Origin: Chloroflexota bacterium
Lineage (GTDB): Bacteria; Chloroflexota; Anaerolineae; Anaerolineales; Villigracilaceae
Direction of reading: 5' to 3'
Assembly: GCA_026389975.1 (NCBI GenBank)
Contig: JAPLGV010000291.1
Coordinates: forward strand, 1-5,063
Length of the DNA: 5,063 nucleotides
Part shown: positions 1-4,941 of the stretch, piece after piece
Position numbering within the stretch: position 1 is the stretch's first letter
Layout: each line of letters starts with the position of its first letter
Notes under the pieces: model-generated
Told to the model about the DNA's origin: nothing
The model's input: the letters and a program-made list of their open reading frames with translations, nothing else
The model's database searches: none
Made by a program: the position numbers and the translations under genes

Positions 1-485
1 TGGCAGATTGTGATCTTGCCATCGATGATCACCAATGGGCTGGTAGGGCAACCGCCCTCTGGCGCCGGGATGATATCGCCGGGATGCGTAACGTGCTCCT
101 TCAAGCCAGCAACACTCACAGTGATCTCGTCATAAGGATTGGTTTCGCTGCTCGTGGCATGGCAGATCGTGATCTTGCCATCGCTGATCACCAATGGGCT
201 GGTAGGGCAACCGCTCTCTGGCGCCGGGATGATATCGCCCTCATGCTTGTCGTGCCCATTTAAGCCGTCCACGCTCACTGTGATCTCGTTATAAGGATCG
301 GTTTCGCTGCCATTGGCATGGCAGATCGTGATCTTGCCATCACTGATCACCACTGGGCTGGTAGGGCAACCGTGTGCCGGCACCGGGTAGATGTCGTTGA
401 GATGCCCAAGGTGCTCCTTCCAGTCAGCGCTGGTGATAGTGATTTCTTCGTACGGATTCATCGTGTCGCCGGTGGCATGGCAGAC
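1..485 (-). repeat. In-frame tandem repeat, 159-bp period
   Basis: Three full units (485-327, 326-168, 167-9) and the start of a fourth (8-1) repeat with an exact period of 159 bp, equal to 53 codons, inside the lipoprotein gene. On the plus strand the word TGGCAGAT(T/C)GTGATCTTGCC recurs at 1, 160 and 319, and a diverged version begins at 478. The two units nearest the left edge are much more alike than either is to the first unit, which suggests recent duplication in the 3' part of the gene. The number of units beyond the edge cannot be seen. Confidence 0.95.
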
Positions 486-584
486 ATTTGACGGGGCGCT
501 CGGGGTGCAGGCCGCGAGCAGGGTGATCGCAAGAATCTGAGCAGCCGCTACCAGTTTGACCGTCATTTTGGTAAGCTTGTTCAT
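1..584 (-). CDS. Repeat-containing secreted lipoprotein, 3' end outside the window
   Basis: The frame is open from ATG at 584 to the window edge: 194 codons and no stop. AAGGAGT lies a few bases upstream of the ATG and fixes the start. Residues 1-26 form a lipoprotein signal peptide: basic start, hydrophobic stretch, then a lipobox LLAAC with the acylated Cys at 26. A short linker follows, then 53-residue repeats at 34-86, 87-139 and 140-192, with a fourth beginning at the edge. Each unit opens with (V/I)CHA, then NPY or DPY, an EIT(V/I) strand, HxxH, (G/N)DI(I/Y)P and GCPTSP. Cys35, His36, His58, His61 and Cys73 recur at the same place in every unit, so each module may bind a metal or form a disulfide; that is inference. 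Similar ICHAT/NPY modules occur, as far as I recall, in uncharacterised extracellular proteins of Chloroflexota and Actinobacteria. Substrate and role are unknown. Lipoprotein call is firm; function is not. Confidence 0.85.
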   Translation of the reverse strand, partial: MNKLTKMTVKLVAAAQILAITLLAACTPSAPSNVCHATGDTMNPYEEITITSADWKEHLGHLNDIYPVPAHGCPTSPVVISDGKITICHANGSETDPYNEITVSVDGLNGHDKHEGDIIPAPESGCPTSPLVISDGKITICHATSSETNPYDEITVSVAGLKEHVTHPGDIIPAPEGGCPTSPLVIIDGKITIC

Positions 585-627
585 TTGATACTCCTTTCGA
601 AATGGTTAGAAATAAGGAAACTTGGCC

Positions 628-714
628 TTATCGACCTTTGTAATTCGGGTTCTTCACGTAGGTTCCCTTGACCTTAGTGCCATCCTTGCCTTGCAAGTGG
701 TGCCGCTTCGCCAA
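628..714 (-). pseudogene. C-terminal tail of an unrecognised gene (KDGTKVKG tail)
   Basis: After an in-frame stop at 717-715 this frame reads LAKRHHLQGKDGTKVKG, continues through TYVKNPNYKGR and stops at 630-628, 43 bases before the lipoprotein start. A lysine/glycine-rich ending of the KDGTKVKG type is familiar from the tails of several small uncharacterised bacterial proteins, so this piece reads like genuine coding sequence and not a random frame. It overlaps the end of the response-regulator remnant in another frame, and the natural join seems to fall near 703. There is no start codon and no upstream domain, so it is a remnant. The parent gene is not identified. Confidence 0.4.
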
Positions 715-799
715 CTACTTCCATCTTCAGATCAAGTAGTAGGTGACGAAGGGCAGAGCGCTCTTTGGGTTTGGCATCGGCTAAATACACGCGGGTCAT
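674..799 (-). pseudogene. Response regulator receiver domain, N-terminal remnant
   Basis: A 41-codon frame starts at ATG 799 and stops at 676-674. Residues 1-33 look like the beginning of a receiver domain: MTRVYLADAKPKERSALR, with strand one ending in an acidic residue (Asp8), a first helix, then LLLDLKMEVVGEAA, which matches the second strand ending in VVGEA common in receivers. The phosphorylated Asp and everything after it are missing; after GEAA the frame runs into an unrelated gene tail and stops. A complete receiver needs about 115 to 125 residues, so this is a broken gene. No strong ribosome binding site is visible upstream. The family assignment rests on a short stretch and is moderately sure. 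Confidence 0.5.
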
Positions 800-1281
800 A
801 AACTCATCTTACAACAAAGGCTCCCCGGCCACATCCATCGACTGGGGAGTGTTTGTCTCCGCCACTTGGGGGAGGAGTCAAGCTCCATGAGTTTAATGAA
901 ATGCTTTGTGTATTCCATGTTATCCCCAAGGAACGTCCCCGCGACCGGGTTTTCAGACTGCCACAATCGCCCTCAGAAAAAACCTGAGGGCGATTGTGTT
1001 TTTAATCCATGTATCTGTGAGGAATATCTTAAAAAGATTCCTGGTTTATGATGTGCAGGATTAAGTTATTAATATCAGAAGACAATTTGCTTGAGGTCTA
1101 GGAATTTATACTTTTACCCCAGTTCTGTGATGGCCGTTTCTTCGTTGGGCGAGCTGCTTTCCTCAAACTTTCATCGATCCGTAAACGTCAGAAAAACCTC
1201 TAAAACCGGACTGTTGCAACACATAAATACCTTGCGATGATATCTGAAAGGGAAATTGAAGCACGTAGGTAAGGATGGAAC
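800..1281. other. Gene-poor stretch of about 480 bases
   Basis: No convincing coding sequence was found here on either strand. The short plus-strand frame at 866-1051 runs straight through a perfect terminator hairpin and has no protein-like pattern. The only strong element is that terminator at 962-1003. A small inverted repeat CTCCCC (821-826) / GGGGAG (844-849) lies upstream of the response-regulator remnant. The part from 1060 to 1281 lies downstream of the transposase remnant and may be the non-coding end of the same insertion sequence. It contains the short palindrome TGTTGCAACA at 1212-1221, but no clear element end was recognised. Confidence 0.6.
962..1003 (+). terminator. Strong intrinsic terminator, plus strand, no gene upstream
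   Basis: CACAATCGCCCTCAG (962-976) pairs without mismatch with CTGAGGGCGATTGTG (984-998) around a 7-base loop AAAAAAC, and TTTTT follows at 999-1003. This is a textbook rho-independent terminator for plus-strand transcripts. Minus-strand RNA would form the same stem, but no T run follows it. No plus-strand gene is visible to its left, so it is an orphan from a lost gene or the end of an unannotated small RNA. Confidence 0.85.
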
Positions 1282-1539
1282 TCAGGAGGTATCGAAGTTG
1301 AAAGCGAGTTGTTGGTAGTGAGTGGGGCGAGCTTCCTGTAGTTGTCTCATTGCATCGCGAGCGGCCTTGCACAGGCGATGGGTTTCGAGCCAGCGTTTCA
1401 TCCAGATGTGGCCGCACTTTGGCTCCCAGATCTCGACCAGTTCGAGGGTGCGACCACAGCGAGGGCGCTTGAGCGGATCATAGCCGAAACTGGCTTTGAT
1501 GCGCTCGCGCCAGGTGAGATGCTCAGCAGTTGCGCCGCT
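1282..1539 (-). pseudogene. IS91-like transposase, C-terminal remnant
   Basis: After an in-frame stop at 1542-1540 the minus strand is open to TGA at 1284-1282. It reads LTWRERIKASFGYDPLK, then a zinc-ribbon-like part RPRCG...LVEIW with EPKCGHIW, a basic helix MKRWLETHRL, and an ending QLAFNFDTS. The pattern of WRE, FGxDPL, CxxCG and an IWxPK block is typical of the C-terminal region of IS91/IS801-type rolling-circle transposases. The first Cys of the expected CPxCG is Arg here, a sign of decay. The catalytic His and Tyr region is absent, so only about the last 80 residues survive. It abuts the truncated YtxH gene, and the insertion or a later deletion probably removed the 3' part of that gene. 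Family call is moderate; transposase in general is likelier than IS91 specifically. Confidence 0.55.
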
Positions 1540-1778
1540 TCATCCTGGCCGAAGCCATCACCATCGGCGGCCTGATTTATTATATTATTGGTTGTCCGAT
1601 CGCGCAACTGGATGCTTTTCTGTTGAATTTGGTGAATTTGGGCGCGCGTCCGCTTCCCCGATTGGGGTGTAAATAACAGCATCGCTGCCGCTCCGGCCAT
1701 GCCACCGATCAACAGGCCGATTAAAACGTTCTTCGTATTATTTATGCCGTAGGCATGTTCCTCGATATTGTTTTCCAT
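1398..1778 (-). pseudogene. YtxH domain protein, truncated and fused to transposase DNA
   Basis: ATG at 1778 is preceded by AAGGAGATGACATA, a strong ribosome binding site. Residues 1-16 are polar, 17-36 form a glycine-rich membrane helix (GLLIGGMAGAAAMLLF), and TPQSGKRTRAQI follows. Together these are the YtxH signature: a small membrane-anchored protein with a long cytoplasmic helical tail, known as a general stress protein in Bacillus and common in stress clusters. Coiled-coil-like sequence (QIQQKSIQLRDRTT) goes to about residue 65. From about residue 68 the protein is no longer YtxH-like; the frame reads in the wrong register through the transposase remnant until a stop at 1398, giving 126 residues. 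Intact relatives usually have a helical tail of 40 or more further residues. It could still be translated as an anchored chimera, but it is best regarded as a broken gene. Confidence 0.75.
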
Positions 1779-1851
1779 TATGTCATCTCCTTGATTGTTG
1801 AATAGTGTGAATGCTCATTGCGGTTTGCGCGAGGTGTGAAGCTGAAGATAC

Positions 1852-1979
1852 GCTGACCGGTCTATCCGTCACGCTCCTCGCCGCCCACATAGATGCCAGC
1901 CTTCATTTGGTCTGCTTCTGTGAGCGTAAAGAACCCGATCAACCACCCGGCAATGCCCCTGACGGTCTGCAACACGGCT
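1852..1979. repeat. Direct repeat copy A flanking the ATPase gene
   Basis: About 128 bp, from GCTGACCGGTCTAT to CAACACGGCT, matching copy B at 3867-3995 in the same orientation. By eye identity is in the high 80s percent, and it is nearly perfect over the last 45 bases or so. Copy A begins (reading minus) immediately after the stop codon of the ATPase gene and is the 3' part of the small membrane protein gene whose 5' part survives next to copy B. Confidence 0.9.
1862..1978 (-). pseudogene. Small one-helix membrane protein, 3' part only (copy A)
   Basis: The frame encodes 38 residues and a stop: AVLQTVRGIAGWLIGFF, then TLTEADQMKAGIYVGG and EERDG. It has no start codon of its own. It begins one base after the stop of the ATPase gene and continues upstream only in a shadow frame of that gene. 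The first 15 codons match the C-terminal part of the frame at 4051-3932, and beyond that this copy retains the tail lost there. Joining the start of that copy to this end gives a plausible ancestor of about 57 residues with a single hydrophobic helix (IAGWLIGFFTL) and a charged tail. Family not recognised. It lies about 80 bases upstream of the YtxH gene, where an intact small gene would fit in the cluster. Confidence 0.6.
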
Positions 1980-3707
1980 CTACAGTTCCCGGCGGCCTCG
2001 CTGCTCGGGGGCTTTCTCCCTGATCTGAGCTTCCAGTTCGTCGCGCTTGTCGATGAGTTTCTGGTATTTCGGAGGCAGCAGGGTCTTGTCATTGCACTCA
2101 CGCACCGCGAGCAGCGTCATAAACTCAATGTCTGCGGTGCTGGGGGAGATGACCGTCGTGGCGTACGCCAGTGCGTCTTCGGGAGACTTTCCCTGGTCTT
2201 CCATCACTTCCACTGCCTTTACTGTGACCAGTTCGATCTCTGCGCCGGTCCAGCCTTCGGTAGCTTTGACACAGGATGCCGGCACACTCTCTAATTTCAG
2301 GCCGTATTTGAGTGCCATGACCTCGAAGATCGCCTCGCGCTCGTCGGCGTCGGGGATCAGGAACGGAATTTTTTTGTCAAATCGGCCCGGGCGGCGCAGT
2401 GCAGCGTCCATCAGGTCCGGCCGGTTACTAGCAGCCAGAAACACGATTCGACCTCGATGACCAGTATCCGACATGAACTCCATGAGACGCTTAAAGAAAC
2501 TGTTGGAAACTCCCGAGTCCCCAGACTCGCCGCGGCCTACACTCTGGTCCATCTCATCCACGAAAACGATGGCCTGCTCGGATGCGTCGATCGCATTCAG
2601 GGCACGGTCCAGGTTGCGCTCGGTATCGCCAACATACTTTCCATAAATTTTGGCCGGGTTGAGGATGAAGCACAACACCTTGGCCTCGAAGGCTACCGCC
2701 TCTGCCACCGCGGTTTTCCCCGTCCCTGCAGGGCCGGTAAGCAGGATGCCCATCGGCACGCGCTTCAAATTTCCGGTGCGCATCGGGTTGATAACCGAAT
2801 CTCGGAAGAAACGTTTAACGTGCTCCAGACCACCGATCATCTCGAACCCAAAGCGCGGCTCAAGGATTTCAAGCACCTCGCCGAACTCGCTGGCGATGAT
2901 GTCCTGCTTGCGTTCACGGACCAGATTCCACGTCAGGGCTTTTTCTTGTTCCGCCCGCAGGAATATATCCTCGATGTGGATGAGGCTCAGGCCGGCCGTG
3001 GCATTTGCCAGCTGCTCCGGGGTCGACTCCCACTCGGTCTTCTCTTTCTCTGCGCGGTATTGGCTGATGAATGCGAGCCGTGCCTGCCTGTCCGGGAGGG
3101 GAACACGAATGGCCTCGAACTTGGACGATGCAGACCGGATGGCCACGTGCAGGTCGGTCAGGTTGCTCGTGAGCAATATGACCGGGTTACCAGAGTGCAC
3201 GATCTCGGGGTCACGGCCAAGCTGCTCGATGAGCACCAGCAGGGTGCGGTCTTCAGCCGACATCATTGCAACATTTGCCGACGGCACAATTGTCTCGGCG
3301 TGTTCTATAATGACAGTCGCAAGTTTGTCTTCCGGTTTGCCCATCTTGAGCAGTCTGACCAGTAGCGGCAAAGCAGCCGACGGCGCTTTCGGAAGATCCT
3401 GCTCCTGGTTGCCCTGCACCGCCGCCAGGGCTGCCAATGCCGGGTCGGTGGCTTTCTTCAATGCCAGCAAGTCCATGAACTTCTCGCGCATGGAAGGAAG
3501 CGCAAACGTAATACCTTCCGCACGATTATAGAAACAAATTACCTCACGGTTGGTCATAAACTTGGTCAGGTAGGTCCGCATGCTGGCGCCAGGTACAACG
3601 TAGTCGTGTACGTTGAAGTGAAGTACAAAAGCATGGGCTACGCCTGAGCCGTATTTATTGGTTAACTCCTGTACCCAGGCAGGGGCATCACCTGTTTTCT
3701 TAGCCAT
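1980..3707 (-). CDS. AAA+ ATPase with degenerate N-terminal AAA domain (Ycf46-like layout)
   Basis: This 575-residue cytoplasmic protein has no signal peptide or membrane helix. Residues 1-125 form an N-terminal region. About 126-255 look like a degenerate AAA module: a Walker B-like strand TVIIEHAE at 131-138, a sensor-1-like VILLTSN at 176-182, PLPDRQAR at 203-210, and no Walker A. The active AAA+ module covers about 285-520: Walker A GPAGTGKT (325-332), a pore-loop-like KYVG (357-360), Walker B IVFVDE (380-385), sensor 1 Asn428 in AASNRPD, and arginine fingers at Arg439 and Arg442 in RRPGRFD. The helical lid contains GWTGAEIE (485-492), and a charged, possibly coiled tail ends the protein. 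This order resembles the Ycf46 group; classical AAA proteases and Cdc48 differ by added protease or N domains. The substrate is unknown. AAGGA 10 bases or so before the ATG supports the start, which overlaps the upstream fragment by 8 bases. All catalytic residues are present, so it is probably active. It lies between direct repeats. Confidence 0.92.
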   Translation of the reverse strand: MAKKTGDAPAWVQELTNKYGSGVAHAFVLHFNVHDYVVPGASMRTYLTKFMTNREVICFYNRAEGITFALPSMREKFMDLLALKKATDPALAALAAVQGNQEQDLPKAPSAALPLLVRLLKMGKPEDKLATVIIEHAETIVPSANVAMMSAEDRTLLVLIEQLGRDPEIVHSGNPVILLTSNLTDLHVAIRSASSKFEAIRVPLPDRQARLAFISQYRAEKEKTEWESTPEQLANATAGLSLIHIEDIFLRAEQEKALTWNLVRERKQDIIASEFGEVLEILEPRFGFEMIGGLEHVKRFFRDSVINPMRTGNLKRVPMGILLTGPAGTGKTAVAEAVAFEAKVLCFILNPAKIYGKYVGDTERNLDRALNAIDASEQAIVFVDEMDQSVGRGESGDSGVSNSFFKRLMEFMSDTGHRGRIVFLAASNRPDLMDAALRRPGRFDKKIPFLIPDADEREAIFEVMALKYGLKLESVPASCVKATEGWTGAEIELVTVKAVEVMEDQGKSPEDALAYATTVISPSTADIEFMTLLAVRECNDKTLLPPKYQKLIDKRDELEAQIREKAPEQRGRREL

Positions 3708-3876
3708 GATTCACTTCCTTGACATATTCGTGTTGATGATCGTGCCGATGCTGCTCGGGCTGGCTGAGGGACTCTATCTTGATCCCTGAAGCCCCAAGCT
3801 CTTTGAAGAATTTTTCCAGTTCTGGGGCAGCCGTCTCAAACGTGCCTTCGTCTACGAAGACAGAGAGCTGCCCGGT
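3700..3876 (-). pseudogene. C-terminal fragment of the gene upstream of the ATPase
   Basis: A frame of 58 codons runs from just after a TAG (3879-3877) to TAA at 3702-3700. It overlaps the ATPase start in the ATGGCTAA arrangement typical of translationally coupled genes. From about residue 4 it looks like real protein: LSVFVDEGTFETAAPELEKF, FKELGASGIKIESL, then a His-rich ending HRHDHQHEYVKEV. No start codon exists within it, and its beginning coincides with the end of repeat copy B, so the 5' part of the gene was lost at that junction. The family is not recognised. The 8-base overlap implies that the intact gene and the ATPase formed one transcription unit, and the product was probably a partner or substrate of the ATPase. 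The His cluster could bind metal, but that is speculation. Confidence 0.6.
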
Positions 3877-3995
3877 CTATTATCTGTCACGCCCTCGCCG
3901 CCCACAAAGATGCCAGCCTTAAATCGGTCTGCTATATGAGCGTAAAGCACCCGATCAGCCACCCGGCAATGCCCCTGACGGTCTGCAACACGGCT
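3867..3995. repeat. Direct repeat copy B flanking the ATPase gene
   Basis: About 129 bp, from GCTGCCCGGTCTAT to CAACACGGCT, in the same orientation as copy A at 1852-1979. Differences include a one-base loss and substitutions near 3931-3936 that break the reading frame, another one-base difference near 3890, and three extra bases near 3881. The right end continues into the intact 5' part of the small membrane protein gene; the left end meets the C-terminal fragment that overlaps the ATPase gene. Confidence 0.9.
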
Positions 3996-4051
3996 AAAAA
4001 GGGACCCGGTCGGTTACTATCCGATTTGTTTTTATCAGCCGAATTGTCCAT
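3932..4051 (-). pseudogene. Small one-helix membrane protein, shortened by frame error (copy B)
   Basis: ATG at 4051 lies 12 bases after the stop of the YggT-like gene, and AAAGGAAACAGG in that gap gives a ribosome binding site. The frame has 39 codons: a polar N-terminus (MDNSADKNKSDSNRPGP), then FLAVLQTVRGIAGWLIG and CFTLI before TAG. Compared with copy A, CTCACAGAAGCAG has become CTCATATAGCAG, a one-base loss plus substitutions, which introduces the stop and removes the ADQMKAGIYVGGEERDG tail. The protein could still be made as a short membrane peptide. The tight spacing implies co-transcription with, and perhaps coupling to, the YggT-like gene. Family unknown; the N-terminal half looks genuine. 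Confidence 0.6.
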
Positions 4052-4063
4052 CCTGTTTCCTTT

Positions 4064-4465
4064 TTATTCATGAGTGTGCTCATCGGTGGTGGTTGTCTGC
4101 GTGACGGGTCCACGCGGGCGATAGAAGATCACCCAGATTATTCTTTCAAGCGCCCATCCGATCAAGGCATACACCACCATGGCGATCACGGTTGGGATTT
4201 CCAGCACCATGCCACCCACTGCCGGTGTCCCCGTCAACCCTGTAAAGGGGAACAAGAAAAGGCTGGTGAAACCATAAATGAAAACGGCAATCGGGCTGGC
4301 CGGGTTGGCCCCGATCAGTTTCAAGCCAAAGCGCAGCGCGAGCAGGGCTTCGAGTATGCCGAATAACAGCCAGACTAACTGGGTGGCTTTAAAGGTAAAA
4401 ATACGTCGTTCCCGTTCCGGTTCTTTTTGTGTCGTCTGAACTTCTGATTCTGTGTTGGTTGACAT
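4064..4465 (-). CDS. YggT-like three-helix membrane protein
   Basis: 133 residues from ATG 4465, chosen because AAGGAGATCAAA precedes it. An ATG 21 bases upstream at 4486 would encode MLKKEIK from the ribosome binding site itself and lacks a good site. Residues 1-24 are polar and charged, and hydrophobic segments follow at about 28-50, 58-75 and 90-113. The stretch LRFGLKLIGANPASP, then TSLFLFPFTGL and a Pro/Gly loop, resembles the YGGT repeat unit of small inner-membrane proteins linked to osmotic tolerance and envelope or division functions. The tail TTTTDEHTHE is hydrophilic. The position between a GlsB-type gene and a tiny membrane protein gene fits an envelope-stress cluster. Family assignment is probable; the molecular activity is unknown. 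Confidence 0.8.
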   Translation of the reverse strand: MSTNTESEVQTTQKEPERERRIFTFKATQLVWLLFGILEALLALRFGLKLIGANPASPIAVFIYGFTSLFLFPFTGLTGTPAVGGMVLEIPTVIAMVVYALIGWALERIIWVIFYRPRGPVTQTTTTDEHTHE

Positions 4466-4470
4466 TTTGA

Positions 4471-4477
4471 TCTCCTT
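4471..4477 (-). promoter_or_regulatory. Ribosome binding site that decides the YggT-like start
   Basis: Minus-strand AAGGAGA lies 5 bases before ATG 4465, an optimal distance. Using the upstream ATG at 4486 would place this site inside the coding sequence, so the shorter protein is preferred. Confidence 0.75.
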
Positions 4478-4586
4478 TTTGAGCATGGTCCCTGGCGAAA
4501 GTTGAAGGATTCATCTGTGTGGTTGGCAGGCGTGCTGTGACGCACCCCTGTCCGTCGAATCGTATACGAGATGAAAATTGACTGGG

Positions 4587-4841
4587 TTATCGTCTGTGGG
4601 TGAACAGGTGGACGATCGCCAGCAGGATGATGGCACCCAGCAGTGTCACCAGCATGGTTGGAATGGTGATCGCATCGTTGATCGTCCCGACGTGAAAGAT
4701 GGGGGTGAGGAAGTAACCAGCCAGGAATGCGCCTAAGACGGCTACAATGATGTTTATCAGCAGGTTCGAGCGGTCATGCATGATTTCAGTCGCCACCCAG
4801 CCAATCACTGCAGCAACGATAAGGTATATAAGAAGGTTCAT
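4587..4841 (-). CDS. GlsB/YeaQ/YmgE family stress membrane protein
   Basis: 84 residues, the usual length for this family, from ATG 4841 with TAGGAGATAAAA upstream. Three hydrophobic helices fall at about 3-18, 27-46 and 58-80. The first ends in the signature IGWVATEIM followed by a short polar turn (HDRSNLL); the second carries GAFLAGYFL; the third is LLGAIILLAIVHLF, ending in a basic HRR. This matches the transglycosylase-associated protein family, small inner-membrane proteins induced in stress and stationary phase; no enzymatic activity is established for them. It lies 100 bases after the CsbD-like gene and 121 bases before the YggT-like gene, all in one direction. No clear promoter was found in either gap, so co-transcription is likely but not shown. 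Confidence 0.92.
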   Translation of the reverse strand: MNLLIYLIVAAVIGWVATEIMHDRSNLLINIIVAVLGAFLAGYFLTPIFHVGTINDAITIPTMLVTLLGAIILLAIVHLFTHRR

Positions 4842-4902
4842 TTTTATCTCCTATTTGAATGTGTGATTTGCACCGAGCACCGTGTTTTTTTGTTGATCCA
4901 TA

Positions 4903-4924
4903 CCCCTTCTCAGGGAAGAAGGGG
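4903..4924. repeat. Hairpin-forming inverted repeat after the CsbD-like gene
   Basis: CCCCTTCT (4903-4910) pairs perfectly with AGAAGGGG (4917-4924) around a 6-base loop. It lies 17 bases past the CsbD-like stop codon and before the GlsB-type gene. No T run follows on either strand, so it is a poor intrinsic terminator; it could stabilise or process the mRNA between the two genes. Confidence 0.6.
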
Positions 4925-4941
4925 CTGTGGCACCACTCCGA

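Noticed and set aside
1..485. Possible CRISPR-like array
   Set aside because: The 159-bp period is continuous, divisible by three and in frame within a lipoprotein; there are no short repeats separated by unique spacers.
866..1051. Plus-strand frame of 61 codons
   Set aside because: It reads through the complete terminator hairpin, and its sequence has no protein-like pattern.
1163..1417. Minus-strand frame of 84 codons
   Set aside because: It is a shadow of the transposase remnant in another frame; the true frame is recognised by its WRE, FGYDPL and CG motifs.
1342..1575. Plus-strand frame of 77 codons
   Set aside because: It is antisense to the transposase remnant and the YtxH 3' end. 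A neighbouring frame near 1525-1595 reads QLRRFILAEAITIGGLIYY, which looks faintly protein-like, but it is too short and isolated to support.
1862..2101. Minus-strand frame of 79 codons that contains copy A of the small protein
   Set aside because: Its first half is an out-of-register reading of the ATPase C-terminus. Only the part from 1978 downward is real, and it lacks a start, so a fused gene is not credible.
2047..3531. Long plus-strand open frames (2047-2460, 2457-3365, 2650-3531) opposite the ATPase gene
   Set aside because: They are antisense shadows of a clear AAA+ gene. Their proteins are rich in Ser, Arg and Cys without domain patterns, and they lack ribosome binding sites.
3846..3859. 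Small hairpin CTTCGT / ACGAAG
   Set aside because: It has a 6-bp stem with a 2-base loop inside coding-like sequence and no T run, so it is likely chance.
4070..4366. Plus-strand frame of 98 codons
   Set aside because: It is antisense to the YggT-like gene and has no ribosome binding site or domain pattern.
4560..4569. Palindrome TCGTATACGA between the GlsB-type and YggT-like genes
   Set aside because: It is a single 10-bp palindrome without a second copy or recognisable promoter nearby, so it is not enough to call an operator.
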